Source: JBBRLA01 sp038231615
GTDB taxonomy: Bacteria; Myxococcota_A; Polyangia; Palsa-1104; JAEUJZ01
Direction of reading: 5' to 3'
Length of the DNA stretch: 7,159 nucleotides
Assembly: GCA_038231615.1 (NCBI GenBank)
Contig: JBBRLA010000454.1
Location: 1-7,159 of the forward strand
Shown piece by piece: positions 1 to 6,487 of the stretch (position 1 is the first letter of the stretch; each line of letters opens with the position of its first letter). The translations under genes were made by a program, and so were the position numbers. The notes beneath the pieces were generated by a model. That model had not been told where the DNA came from and did no database searches. It saw nothing but the letters and a program-made list of their open reading frames with translations.

Positions 1-36
1 GACGACGACGACATTCTGGTCATCACGCTCTACTAG
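1..36 (+). CDS. 3' end of an unidentified plus-strand gene (partial)
   Basis: Frame 1 of the plus strand reads DDDDILVITLY and then TAG at 34-36. Only 11 codons are inside the window. The ending (a hydrophobic strand finishing in ITLY) resembles the C-terminal strand of DUF4258-type small toxins, which often end in ViTvY. That is a loose resemblance and no family is assigned. The gene would converge on the MqsA-like gene, and the stops of both fall in the CTAG at 33-36. It may also be a chance open frame, since 33 bp is too short to prove coding. Confidence 0.35.
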   Translation, partial: DDDDILVITLY

Positions 37-506
37 GCTGCGGCGATCAGCTCGCTCAGATCCAGCCGGATGGGCTCGCCGGAGCGCCGGGGATCCTGCA
101 TGGCATGCAGCAGATCCAGGGTCTCGGTCCTTTGGGCGAGGGTATCGTTAACCAGGGCCCCCAGGGTGGCGAAGGCAGGGCGATCGATTTCGCGCTTGCC
201 GTTCTCCCAGCGCGACACGGTCTCCGGCGCGACGTCGAGCAGCTCGGCGGTATTCGCCGAGGACAGCCCGAGCGCCTTGCGGATGAACCGAAAGGCCCCG
301 CCCGAGTGGGCACCTGCTTGCAGGATGTTCCGGGCAATCAGGAGATCCACCCGTTCCAAGATCGGCCCGTCGATGTACGCCTCGCCGCACTGCTTGCAGC
401 ACTGGGCCGGCACCGTGATGATGAACCGGTGCCCTTCAACCCTGCGCACGTCAAGTTCAGTCGTGCCGCGGGTGACCTCGCCGCTACAATGGATGCATTG
501 CTTCAT
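33..506 (-). CDS. MqsA-like antitoxin/regulator (YgiT-type zinc finger + XRE HTH)
   Basis: A 157-residue protein with the two-domain layout of the MqsA/YgiT family. The N-terminal zinc finger has CxxC at residues 4-7 (CIHC) and a second CxxC at 37-40 (CKQC). An XRE-type helix-turn-helix follows at about 72-108, including the recognition-helix region APETVSRWENGKR. The C-terminal tail (about 110-157) is not conserved in any way I recognise. Family members bind DNA, repress their own promoter and usually neutralise a toxin encoded just upstream. No toxin-sized same-strand ORF lies between it and brxC, so it is either an orphan regulator or its partner lies outside the window. ATG at 506 is preferred: a TTG at 512 would add only two residues, and neither start has a good Shine-Dalgarno. 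It sits where pglX is expected after brxC. The family call is firm; the antitoxin role is inferred. Confidence 0.85.
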   Translation of the reverse strand: MKQCIHCSGEVTRGTTELDVRRVEGHRFIITVPAQCCKQCGEAYIDGPILERVDLLIARNILQAGAHSGGAFRFIRKALGLSSANTAELLDVAPETVSRWENGKREIDRPAFATLGALVNDTLAQRTETLDLLHAMQDPRRSGEPIRLDLSELIAAA

Positions 507-516
507 GGCCAAGGTA

Positions 517-546
517 AAGATTGACCGATGATCAAGTTACCGTCAA
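517..546 (-). promoter_or_regulatory. possible promoter/operator of the MqsA-like gene
   Basis: The 153-bp gap between brxC and the MqsA-like start is large for this packed operon, which suggests a separate promoter. A -35-like TTGACG (546-541) is followed after 18 nt by a weak -10-like AATCTT (522-517). Between them lies an imperfect palindrome, TTGACCGATGATCAA (521-535), whose arms TTGA/TCAA could be an autoregulatory operator. The -10 match is poor, so this is only a candidate. I see no rho-independent terminator after brxC. Confidence 0.2.
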
Positions 547-659
547 CGATTATGTCGTCCGCTTCCCTCTATAGCACAGCCATGACCTCGCCGGCCCCGT
601 CAATGGCGGACCTTCTTGCCCTGATCGGTCTCTGGCGGTAAAAATCAGTCGGGCCTGGC

Positions 660-3600
660 CTAGCGAATCTGGACACGCTCGCCTTTCTCGATAGCGGCTT
701 CCAGCTCCTTGCGCAGGGTGTTCAGGAAGCCATTCACCTCGTCCAGGTTTTCGAGATAGCCGGTCCCAGCCAGCGTCGCCGGCCGGATGACGCATTGCTT
801 CTTGATGACGGGCGGAGGATCTTCCTGGGGTTGCTCCGCGGCCTTCCTGTGGGCTTCCTCCAGGAAGGTCAGGGCGGCATCGAACTCGCCTTCCGACTGC
901 TCCTCGGACTGGGAAATATGGGCCAGGCTCTCCTCTTTTTCAACCCGTTTGCGCAGCTTCTCCAGGGAAGCCAGGCACGACGTCCGCAAGGCCGCGTCGG
1001 TCTTGGCCGCGTCCAGCTCCTTGGTCAGGGCGCCGATGTGCGTGTCGATCTGCACCAGGGCCTGCTTGCGACGATCGGCGATCAGGCCGGCGTTGACCGT
1101 GGTCACCGTGGCAACCAGCGCGTCCACCTCCTTGAGCAAGCTGTAAGGGCTCTTCGCCGCCAGGATGTCCCGCATCCTGGACAAGGCCTGCGCGGCCTGC
1201 GGGTCCCGCTCCAGCTCCAGGTGATTGAGCTGGAACCGTTCGCGCGCCTTGCGCAGCTTCTCCCAGGTCGCCCGCTGGTGGCCGTAGAAGTGTTCGAGTT
1301 CGTGGAACTGCTCGCTCAGGTCCAGCAGATCGTCCTTGTGGCTGTTGAACCGCTCGATAAACTTGCTGCTTTCCTCATCGCCCAGCAGCTTCTTGAGCAG
1401 CGTCAGCCCGGTCGTGATTTCTTCCTTGCCTGGATACTCTCCCGTCTCGGCAAGCGGGCGATAGCCGCCCAGGCTGGCTTTCCAGGCGTCGAGCTTGCCG
1501 CGCAGGAAGGCGCTCAGGGCATTTTCGGCGTCCGGCCCCATCTCGGAGAACGCATCCTTGCCCAGAACGCGCGCATCTTGCAAGAGCTTGGGATCGGGGG
1601 TGCGGCGTTTGAGGATGGAGATCTTGCGCCACTTGCTGGACGCGTTTACCGCCTCGTAGATCTTCTCCAGGGGGATGGTGGTCTGGTCCATGACCAGGCT
1701 GATCTCTCCCAGCACCAGCAGGCGGGCCAGGATCAGAACGACCTCCATGTCCGGCCACCCGTAAGGTCGCCTGGTGTAGCGGCCGTCGATCAATTCGTGC
1801 AGCACGATGGGGCGGCTGGCCTTCGTGCTCAGGTCGATGAAGGCGCGCACGTCGTCCACTGCCTGCGGATTGCCTTCGGGCGCGGTCAGCGCCAGGGTCT
1901 GCTGGCCGATGTCATTGGTGCGCAGGACCGCCTGGATTTCCTTGGCCGGCTCTGCCTGAAGACGCAGAAGATAGCCCATCTTCCCAAAGGTGTTTTCGAC
2001 CAGGTAGTGAAGCGCCTCGTCCAGCACGGCCGGGGGCGTCGAGGTCTTCTGCTTGAAGGGCTGGCCGGCTACGTAATAGTCGGCACTGACCAGCATGCCC
2101 GATAGGAGACCGATCAGGCCATCGCGACGCTTGCGGTTGTCCGCCGCCAAGTCTTTGATGATCCGCCCGGTCGAGTCCGCCAAGGTGCCATCGTTCTTGG
2201 TCAGGATGTATTTGTCCGTCTTCTTATACGCGCGCAGCTCGCGGCCCAGATTCTTGTCGTCTGATAGACGACAGAGGACGTGCCCGTTTTCTCGGGTGCT
2301 TTCCAGCAGACACTTGGCGTTGTCGTAGAGTGTATAATCGTCGCAGAGCGGGGTGATCACCGATACGTGGAGCGCCCCATCGGCCCGGTTTCCGACCGGA
2401 TGCAGGTCGCAGAACCGGTTGAATGTGAAGTCCATCTTGTTGGCCGAAAATCGGTGTTTGCGCTGTCCCTTCAGGACTTCATCAAAGATCAACTCGCCGA
2501 GTACCCGCGCCTCTTCGCCGCCGCTCAACTCGACATTTTTGATCTCTCTTCCGATATCCCGCTCTTCGTTCGTCAGGAAGAAGTAGTTGTCCCCACTTCG
2601 GCTGATGAGGGTCTCCTTCTCCAGCCTTAGCAGGCTTTCTTCGATGCGGCGACGCAGACCCAGCCGATCCTCATCGATCTTTTCGGTGCATAGCGTAACC
2701 AAGTTGTCGACGTTTGCTTTCATCTCATCCACGTAGCGGATGAGAAAAAGAACCTGCAAAAGGAGCACGTCGAAGGGCTCCAAGCTGGCATTGTCCCGCG
2801 CCTGATCGATCGTCCTCTTGACGATGTTATCGAGAAAACTTTCGATGGAAGGATAGAACCGGTGGAGGGGGACTAGAATCCCAACTTCGTGCTGCCCCAG
2901 TTGTTTGCCCGCCAACTGGAATGCGTCAAGCAAGGAACGCTCGCCCTGTGCGAGGTGCAGGCCGGTGGCCCCGGCCTTCCTGATCGACTCGAAGATCTTC
3001 TGGACAAGCTGAAACTGGTAGGGGGCGAATGGGTAGTTTTTCGTAAAATCTTCACCGTCGCGGTAGTGACGGAAAGTCATGCCCACGTTGGTGAACGTGA
3101 GCTGATGTTTCACGATATCGCCCTTGGTCGTGAAGAGGGCCTGAAGCTCGGGCTTCGCCGATGGCTTCTTGGACAGCAGACGCGATTGAATGACCTCGTC
3201 CACGTTCGCGCTGGACAGGGAGAGGCGCGTCTTGAAGCGCCCCTGGATCTTGGAAAAGTCATTCTTCTTGGCCTTCTTCATCTCGCCGAGGATGGCGTCG
3301 ATGTCTTCCTGGGAAGTCACGACGACCCAGGCCCGGCCGCCGCAGATGACGCCGAGGTCCTCGGTGATGGTCTGCAAGCTCAACATCAGGCCCGAGTCCG
3401 ACCCGATGAAGCCCCCGACTTCATCGACCAGGAAAAGGATGCGGCGGCTCGGCTCCTTGCTGTCGAGATACGCCTTGACCCATTTACAGAAGTTTTCGAC
3501 GGTCAGCGCGAAGCCGTCCTCGGCCCCGTCAATCCACTTCTCGGCGGCTTGCAGGCTCTGGCCTAGGGTCTCGCTCAGCGCCTTGGCCACCTCGTCGCGG

Positions 3601-4229
3601 TTGAACTGATACGCGTCCCGCTCTTGGAGCCAATCGGAACCAGTGGCCGCTCGGTAGGCGTCCTGGAACTGCCGGAGCTTGCCCTTGCCATCCAGGTAGC
3701 GCTCCATGTGCGCGATGTGCGGGTGGTCACCGCTGTAGCCCTGCATCTCGTTGAACGACTTGAGAAAGACCTGAAGGATGGCGTCCCGGTCCGTCCTGCG
3801 GTCGGCCTTGCTCTCGATGTTGAACAGAATGACGTCGGCGGGCGTGGCCACGGCCCGCTTGATGTCCCCGAAGAACATCGCGTCCTTGATCTTCTTGGCG
3901 AAAAACTCCACTGCCTGGCGGCTCTGCCCATCGTACTGGTGGGTCCGGTTCCGCAACAGGTAGGACAGGACCTTGATGAAGTGGGACTTGCCGGAGCCGA
4001 AAAAGCCGGACACCCATACGCCGATCTTGCCGCCCACGGAAGCGTCGTGGGGTTGATCGATGGCATCCAGATAGATGGAGAAGAACTTGCGCAGATGGAC
4101 GTCGAGTTCTCTGGTGACGACAAACTCGTCCAGTTCCTGCCACACGGAGGAGTCGTCCAGTTGCTCGGCCTTTACGACGCCGTTGATGGAGCGAAAGATG
4201 TCTCTCTCGAAGAGATCCCGGATGAGCAT
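660..4229 (-). CDS. brxC: BrxC, BREX P-loop ATPase
   Basis: A 1189-residue ATPase, about the usual size of BrxC (roughly 1200). BrxC is an essential cytoplasmic component of BREX, which methylates host DNA and blocks phage replication; its exact mechanical role is not settled. Walker A is GFFGSGKS at residues 75-82, in the family-typical context GVWVSGFFGSGKSHFIK. Walker B is ILFLVDEVG at 264-272 (D269, E270). A sensor-like VVVTSQE follows at 302-308 and a basic stretch, KIQGRFKTRLSLSS, at 328-341. The C-terminal third (about 960-1130) is rich in charged heptad-like helices, probably coiled coil. The protein ends with the usual BrxC tail (YLENLDEVNGFLNTL, then AIEKGERVQIR), so it is complete with no frameshift. 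The ATG lies 13 nt after brxB and follows an SD-like AAGGCGAG with a 7-nt spacer. It is the last BREX gene visible; pglX does not follow directly. Confidence 0.97.
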   Translation of the reverse strand: MLIRDLFERDIFRSINGVVKAEQLDDSSVWQELDEFVVTRELDVHLRKFFSIYLDAIDQPHDASVGGKIGVWVSGFFGSGKSHFIKVLSYLLRNRTHQYDGQSRQAVEFFAKKIKDAMFFGDIKRAVATPADVILFNIESKADRRTDRDAILQVFLKSFNEMQGYSGDHPHIAHMERYLDGKGKLRQFQDAYRAATGSDWLQERDAYQFNRDEVAKALSETLGQSLQAAEKWIDGAEDGFALTVENFCKWVKAYLDSKEPSRRILFLVDEVGGFIGSDSGLMLSLQTITEDLGVICGGRAWVVVTSQEDIDAILGEMKKAKKNDFSKIQGRFKTRLSLSSANVDEVIQSRLLSKKPSAKPELQALFTTKGDIVKHQLTFTNVGMTFRHYRDGEDFTKNYPFAPYQFQLVQKIFESIRKAGATGLHLAQGERSLLDAFQLAGKQLGQHEVGILVPLHRFYPSIESFLDNIVKRTIDQARDNASLEPFDVLLLQVLFLIRYVDEMKANVDNLVTLCTEKIDEDRLGLRRRIEESLLRLEKETLISRSGDNYFFLTNEERDIGREIKNVELSGGEEARVLGELIFDEVLKGQRKHRFSANKMDFTFNRFCDLHPVGNRADGALHVSVITPLCDDYTLYDNAKCLLESTRENGHVLCRLSDDKNLGRELRAYKKTDKYILTKNDGTLADSTGRIIKDLAADNRKRRDGLIGLLSGMLVSADYYVAGQPFKQKTSTPPAVLDEALHYLVENTFGKMGYLLRLQAEPAKEIQAVLRTNDIGQQTLALTAPEGNPQAVDDVRAFIDLSTKASRPIVLHELIDGRYTRRPYGWPDMEVVLILARLLVLGEISLVMDQTTIPLEKIYEAVNASSKWRKISILKRRTPDPKLLQDARVLGKDAFSEMGPDAENALSAFLRGKLDAWKASLGGYRPLAETGEYPGKEEITTGLTLLKKLLGDEESSKFIERFNSHKDDLLDLSEQFHELEHFYGHQRATWEKLRKARERFQLNHLELERDPQAAQALSRMRDILAAKSPYSLLKEVDALVATVTTVNAGLIADRRKQALVQIDTHIGALTKELDAAKTDAALRTSCLASLEKLRKRVEKEESLAHISQSEEQSEGEFDAALTFLEEAHRKAAEQPQEDPPPVIKKQCVIRPATLAGTGYLENLDEVNGFLNTLRKELEAAIEKGERVQIR

Positions 4230-4236
4230 GGAGTGT

Positions 4237-4244
4237 CTCGCCTT
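4237..4244 (-). promoter_or_regulatory. brxC ribosome binding site overlapping the brxB stop
   Basis: AAGGCGAG is a near match to AAGGAGG, 7 nt before the brxC ATG, and it overlaps the TAA stop of brxB. It fixes the brxC start and suggests brxB and brxC are translated from one transcript. Confidence 0.6.
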
Positions 4245-4818
4245 AGGTAATGAGTTTGAAGGCGCGGTAGTAGTTGGCGTTGGTCAACTTGCCAAAGAGC
4301 CGAAGGGACTTTCCGTCGTAAAGCCCCGGATAAAACATCACCAGGGGCGTCTGGCCCATGATCGGTTGCAGGTTGTTGAGCAGCGTGTGCGAGCGCAGGA
4401 GCGGCCAGACCGTGCCTACTCCGGAGACCAGGACCAGGTCATGCTGGCTGGGCTGGGCGGCGACGCCGAAAGCGGCGGCCAACTTGGTCTCTTCCAGCGG
4501 GCCCTTCAGTGCCTTCTGAAGGCCGGCATCGCCCTGCTTCTGCTGGAGCTGGATCGACTTCTCCAGAAGATTCCGCTTCTTGAGGTGTCCGAGGACAAAG
4601 TCGAACAGGTCGATGTGAATCATTCGCAGCGACGGCCGCTGTTTCGGAATATGCTCCAGGAGAAAGCGGATGTGCCCTCGCACGTGCAACTCCTCCTCGG
4701 GCGGGTAGTCGAAGATGTGGAACGAGATCTCGTTGCCGAGTCCTGTCCCGCTGAGAAAGCCGTCGGCGGTGATCTTCGGGAGGATCTTGTTGAGGCGCTC
4801 GATCAGCGGCTCGCTCAT
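4243..4818 (-). CDS. brxB: BrxB, BREX protein (DUF1788)
   Basis: A 191-residue protein of the DUF1788/BrxB family, a small cytoplasmic BREX component whose biochemical role is not established. Family-typical blocks are visible in order: GNEISFHIFDYPPEEEL (28-44), the MIHIDLFDFVLGHLKKR region (66-82), DLVLVSGVGTVWPLLRSH (127-144), then PLVMFYPGLYDG (158-169) and the ending LFGKLTNANYYRAFKL. ATG 4818 is chosen because it overlaps the brxA stop as ATGA (4818-4815), a sign of translational coupling, and because the family motifs begin soon after it. The frame stays open upstream to 5028, but that 70-residue extension lies wholly inside brxA in another frame and lacks family features. The protein looks complete. 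Confidence 0.95.
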   Translation of the reverse strand: MSEPLIERLNKILPKITADGFLSGTGLGNEISFHIFDYPPEEELHVRGHIRFLLEHIPKQRPSLRMIHIDLFDFVLGHLKKRNLLEKSIQLQQKQGDAGLQKALKGPLEETKLAAAFGVAAQPSQHDLVLVSGVGTVWPLLRSHTLLNNLQPIMGQTPLVMFYPGLYDGKSLRLFGKLTNANYYRAFKLIT

Positions 4819-5405
4819 GGAGCGACCTGCATGCACCCGAGGACATAGGTCTCGCGATGCGTCTGCAAGCAGCTCAGCACAGGAGGGGCGATGTGAACGG
4901 TTTGCAGCTTCATGGAACGCGTGCTTTCGATGTAACCAGCCTGGGCAATGGACTGGAAGACGGAAGACCGCAACCTGGCAATCGTGGATTCCGACCATCT
5001 GCGCATGTCTGGATCTCGTCCTTGACAATCATCGATGAAGCGGTCCCATAACTTGCCGGAAAGGGCGGGGCTGAAGAGGCGGTACTGTTCTCGGACCACC
5101 AGGTCCAGGAAATCGCCCAGGAGCGGGCTATCTTTGATCGCGGCGGCAAGAGCGGCGTGGGTGGCAACCATACCTGATCCATCGCGAACAAGGAACCACA
5201 TATCCCGGTTCATGGTTTTTAACCGCCGCCGTACAAGCAAGGCCAGGCTTCGGGCAGTCCGGCGGGAGCGGGCTTGTAGGACATTGTGGCCCTCGACTGC
5301 CTCCCAGAATCCCGTCTCATTGACCTCGCGGATCAACAAGTCGGCGATGACCCGGCTCTCCGGCACCTTGAGCGCACCAACAGTAATGTCGGACGTGTAC
5401 TTCAT
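4815..5405 (-). CDS. brxA: BrxA, BREX protein (DUF1819, NusB-like)
   Basis: A 196-residue protein of the BrxA/DUF1819 family, described as NusB-like and nucleic-acid binding; its task in BREX is not fully known. The start MKYTSDITVGAL followed by ESRVIADLL is the typical BrxA opening. Other family-like blocks are the arginine-rich LQARSRRTARSLALLVRRRL (61-80), the FLDLVVREQYRLF region and the DMRRWSESTIARLRSSVFQ helix near the C-terminus. ATG 5405 is preferred over an in-frame upstream start at 5462, because the added 19 residues would sit inside the preceding regulator gene and look unlike the family. The SD is weak (TTAGGG about 11 nt upstream). The start is 10 nt after the regulator stop, and the brxA stop overlaps the brxB start by 4 nt, so it belongs to one operon. 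Confidence 0.94.
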   Translation of the reverse strand: MKYTSDITVGALKVPESRVIADLLIREVNETGFWEAVEGHNVLQARSRRTARSLALLVRRRLKTMNRDMWFLVRDGSGMVATHAALAAAIKDSPLLGDFLDLVVREQYRLFSPALSGKLWDRFIDDCQGRDPDMRRWSESTIARLRSSVFQSIAQAGYIESTRSMKLQTVHIAPPVLSCLQTHRETYVLGCMQVAP

Positions 5406-5415
5406 GGAGCAGGCC

Positions 5416-5658
5416 CTAACTTCCCGCCCGCCGCTTCTCCCGCAGCCCCGGCCCGCCGCCATTCTCTTCGATGAACTCGATGCCGGCGTGCTCCAGGGTC
5501 CGCTCGATGGCCTCGATGGTTCGAGGATGAGTGGCCCTGGTGCCGTTCTCGAAGTCCACCAGGGTATTGATGTTGACCTTGGCCAGGCCGGCCAGCTCCG
5601 TCTGCGACAGGTCCAGCAACGCGCGGGCGGCTTTACACTGTCGGCCCGAGATCGTCAT
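5416..5658 (-). CDS. small XRE-family transcriptional regulator, first gene of the BREX operon
   Basis: An 80-residue single-domain DNA-binding protein. The helix-turn-helix is at about residues 6-58, with the signature SQTELAGLAKVNINTLVDFENG at 18-39 (SQTELA helix, NINTLVDFENG recognition region). The C-terminal tail EFIEENGGGPGLR (61-73) is a motif I know from a family of small XRE regulators, where it follows an AGIEF strand. It ends 10 nt before brxA, so it is almost certainly co-transcribed with BREX and likely represses or tunes the operon. Many BREX loci instead encode a larger WYL-domain regulator (BrxR), which is not seen here. The start at 5658 is supported by AAGGA (5673-5669) 10 nt upstream and an AT-rich promoter-like region. 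The regulator call is strong; the target is inferred. Confidence 0.9.
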   Translation of the reverse strand: MTISGRQCKAARALLDLSQTELAGLAKVNINTLVDFENGTRATHPRTIEAIERTLEHAGIEFIEENGGGPGLREKRRAGS

Positions 5659-5702
5659 TAGTATTTTTTCCTTATGTTATTAAATTTCACTTGATCTTTA
5701 AT
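5659..5702 (-). promoter_or_regulatory. AT-rich leader with RBS and candidate operator of the BREX operon
   Basis: This is the most AT-rich segment of the window and lies directly before the first operon gene. It carries the SD AAGGA (5673-5669). A perfect 6-bp inverted repeat, ATTAAA-N12-TTTAAT, spans 5679-5702; its arms would be about two helical turns apart, a plausible site for a dimeric XRE regulator. I see no convincing -35/-10 pair, though the TTTAAT arm could act as a -10. The role as operator is inference. Confidence 0.35.
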
Positions 5703-5748
5703 CCTGACCGCGCCACATTGCTCCTGAAGACAGCGACTGGAAAACCTT

Positions 5749-5792
5749 GCTGGCACTATGCCAGCCTTCCCCGTGGGCATACAAGTGCCTAC
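5749..5792 (+). promoter_or_regulatory. two adjacent hairpins upstream of the small plus-strand ORF
   Basis: The first hairpin is a perfect 7-bp inverted repeat with a 3-nt loop: GCTGGCA (5749-5755), CTA, TGCCAGC (5759-5765). The second is GTGGGCA (5773-5779), a 6-nt loop, then TGCCTAC (5786-5792); it pairs over 7 bp with one G-U wobble when read as plus-strand RNA. They lie 32 nt before the SD at 5825-5832 and could be a 5' leader structure for the small ORF. On the other strand they would be upstream of the BREX regulator. No T-run follows either one, so they are not typical terminators. Confidence 0.35.
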
Positions 5793-5824
5793 ACGGAGAG
5801 GTTTGTTCTTTACCCAGTCCCATG

Positions 5825-5832
5825 AAAGGAGG
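5825..5832 (+). promoter_or_regulatory. consensus Shine-Dalgarno of the 36-codon ORF
   Basis: AAAGGAGG with a 5-nt spacer (CGCAC) precedes ATG 5838. It is the best SD in the window and the main reason to take the short ORF seriously. An ATG at 5822 upstream of it belongs to another frame. Confidence 0.5.
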
Positions 5833-5837
5833 CGCAC

Positions 5838-5948
5838 ATGCGAACGAAACAGGTAGAGAAGCCGGAGAACGGGGGCGGCCCCGGCGTGCGCCTGAAGAAC
5901 CCAGAGAGCGCGGCGCCGGAAGCGGAAGACGAATCGGACGCCGGATAG
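5838..5948 (+). CDS. 36-residue ORF with an XRE-regulator C-terminal motif (remnant or small protein)
   Basis: The ORF reads MRTKQVEKPENGGGPGVRLK, then NPESAAPEAEDESDAG and TAG. Residues 10-18, ENGGGPGVR, match the C-terminal ENGGGPGLR of the BREX regulator encoded 180 bp away on the other strand. This is the typical tail of that small XRE family, which often continues as RLRKP. No helix-turn-helix is found in any plus-strand frame upstream, and the same frame has a TGA at 5823-5825. The body of such a regulator is therefore absent. The strong SD and proper ATG argue for expression; the missing DNA-binding domain argues for a recombination remnant. Codons for TKQVEK are an 18-bp sequence repeated exactly at 6871-6888. 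The tail after residue 23 is acidic. It has no signal peptide or membrane segment. Confidence 0.45.
   Translation: MRTKQVEKPENGGGPGVRLKNPESAAPEAEDESDAG
5844..5861 (+). repeat. 18-bp direct repeat, copy 1
   Basis: ACGAAACAGGTAGAGAAG lies inside the 36-codon ORF, right before the segment encoding the XRE-type tail. An identical copy in the same orientation is at 6871-6888. The two copies bracket the UPF0175/PIN pair and the inverted-repeat element. Confidence 0.7.
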
Positions 5949-5989
5949 TCACAGACGCCGGTTGCCTCTGCCGTCGAACCGCGTGGGAA

Positions 5990-6487
5990 CTAGGTCTCAC
6001 CTGCCAGCGCAAGTGCTTTTTGCCGGAGCCCAGGAGCCAGCCAGAAGTGGAGCGCTTCAAGTTGCGCCAGCAGCGGGCGAATCTCCTGAACCAGGCCGGC
6101 CTGCTTTCCCTTGAGCAAGACGCCGAGCGTTCCAGTCACCGGGATCGACAGCAGCTTCGCATACTGTCGTCCCAAACCGTCGTCGAGGGTGACCAAGGGC
6201 GCTTGCCGGCGGGTGGCGAGCGCCAGCGCCTCTCGTTCGCCACGGCCCAGATCCGTGATGGCCGCCAGTAGGGGGAGTTCCGGCGCAGTCTCCACTCGTA
6301 CCCATGACAGGTCCTTCACCTCCGGCAGGAGCACGCCGCCCTGCCGCCCTGCCAAGAGTTCGGCGACAACCCCGCTGGGAAAGGTCACCTGCGAGTACAA
6401 GCCGGGAAGCAGTTCCAGCAACCCAAGCTGGTACAGGTATTGGACGGGGGAGTTGTTACAAATGACCTCAAGCGTGCGCGAGGTCAT
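5990..6487 (-). CDS. PIN-domain ribonuclease toxin (DUF3368 family)
   Basis: A 165-residue protein matching DUF3368 PIN proteins over its whole length; members are presumed Mg-dependent RNases and toxins of type II TA pairs. Landmarks are VICNNSPVQYL (8-18), with Asn11 where classical PIN proteins have Asp (Asn is common in this subfamily), GVVAELL with E43, the GRGEREALALA block with E84, and LVTLDDGLGRQYA with D102 and D103. The family-typical PVTGTLGVLLKGKQAGLV follows at 116-133, and a helical C-terminus ends LALAGET. ATG 6487 overlaps the antitoxin by 20 nt and is preceded by GGAAGAG (6501-6495) with a 7-nt spacer. Expression is therefore probably coupled to the upstream antitoxin. The frame is intact and active-site residues other than the Asp/Asn change are present. 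Family assignment is firm; toxicity is inferred. Confidence 0.92.
   Translation of the reverse strand: MTSRTLEVICNNSPVQYLYQLGLLELLPGLYSQVTFPSGVVAELLAGRQGGVLLPEVKDLSWVRVETAPELPLLAAITDLGRGEREALALATRRQAPLVTLDDGLGRQYAKLLSIPVTGTLGVLLKGKQAGLVQEIRPLLAQLEALHFWLAPGLRQKALALAGET

Noticed and set aside
638..660. possible rho-independent terminator after brxC (T5 run after a CAG/CTG pair on the minus strand)
   Set aside because: The stem is only 3 bp, too weak to call.
550..795. 81-codon minus-strand frame covering the brxC-MqsA gap, considered as the missing toxin
   Set aside because: Most of it overlaps the end of brxC in another frame. The product (rich in R, G and P) has no toxin fold signature.
795..2105. 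436-codon open frame antisense to brxC
   Set aside because: It lies wholly inside brxC in a GC-rich region where antisense frames stay open. The product is low-complexity, rich in L, Q, G and R, with no family signature. Similar antisense frames at 2889-3566 and 3624-4250 fail for the same reason.
4819..5028. N-terminal extension of brxB
   Set aside because: The 70 extra codons overlap brxA in another frame and lack family motifs. The ATGA overlap at 4815-4818 gives a better start.
5406..5462. N-terminal extension of brxA
   Set aside because: It would overlap the regulator gene. The MKYTSDIT start fits known BrxA proteins.
5949..5990. possible terminator after the PIN gene (CGGTT/AACCG arms)
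   Set aside because: A 5-bp stem with a long loop and no T-run; likely chance.
5747..6271. 174-codon plus-strand frame across the small ORF and the PIN gene
   Set aside because: It runs antisense through the PIN gene and is arginine- and glycine-rich. The competing frame from 5838 has the SD and a recognisable motif.
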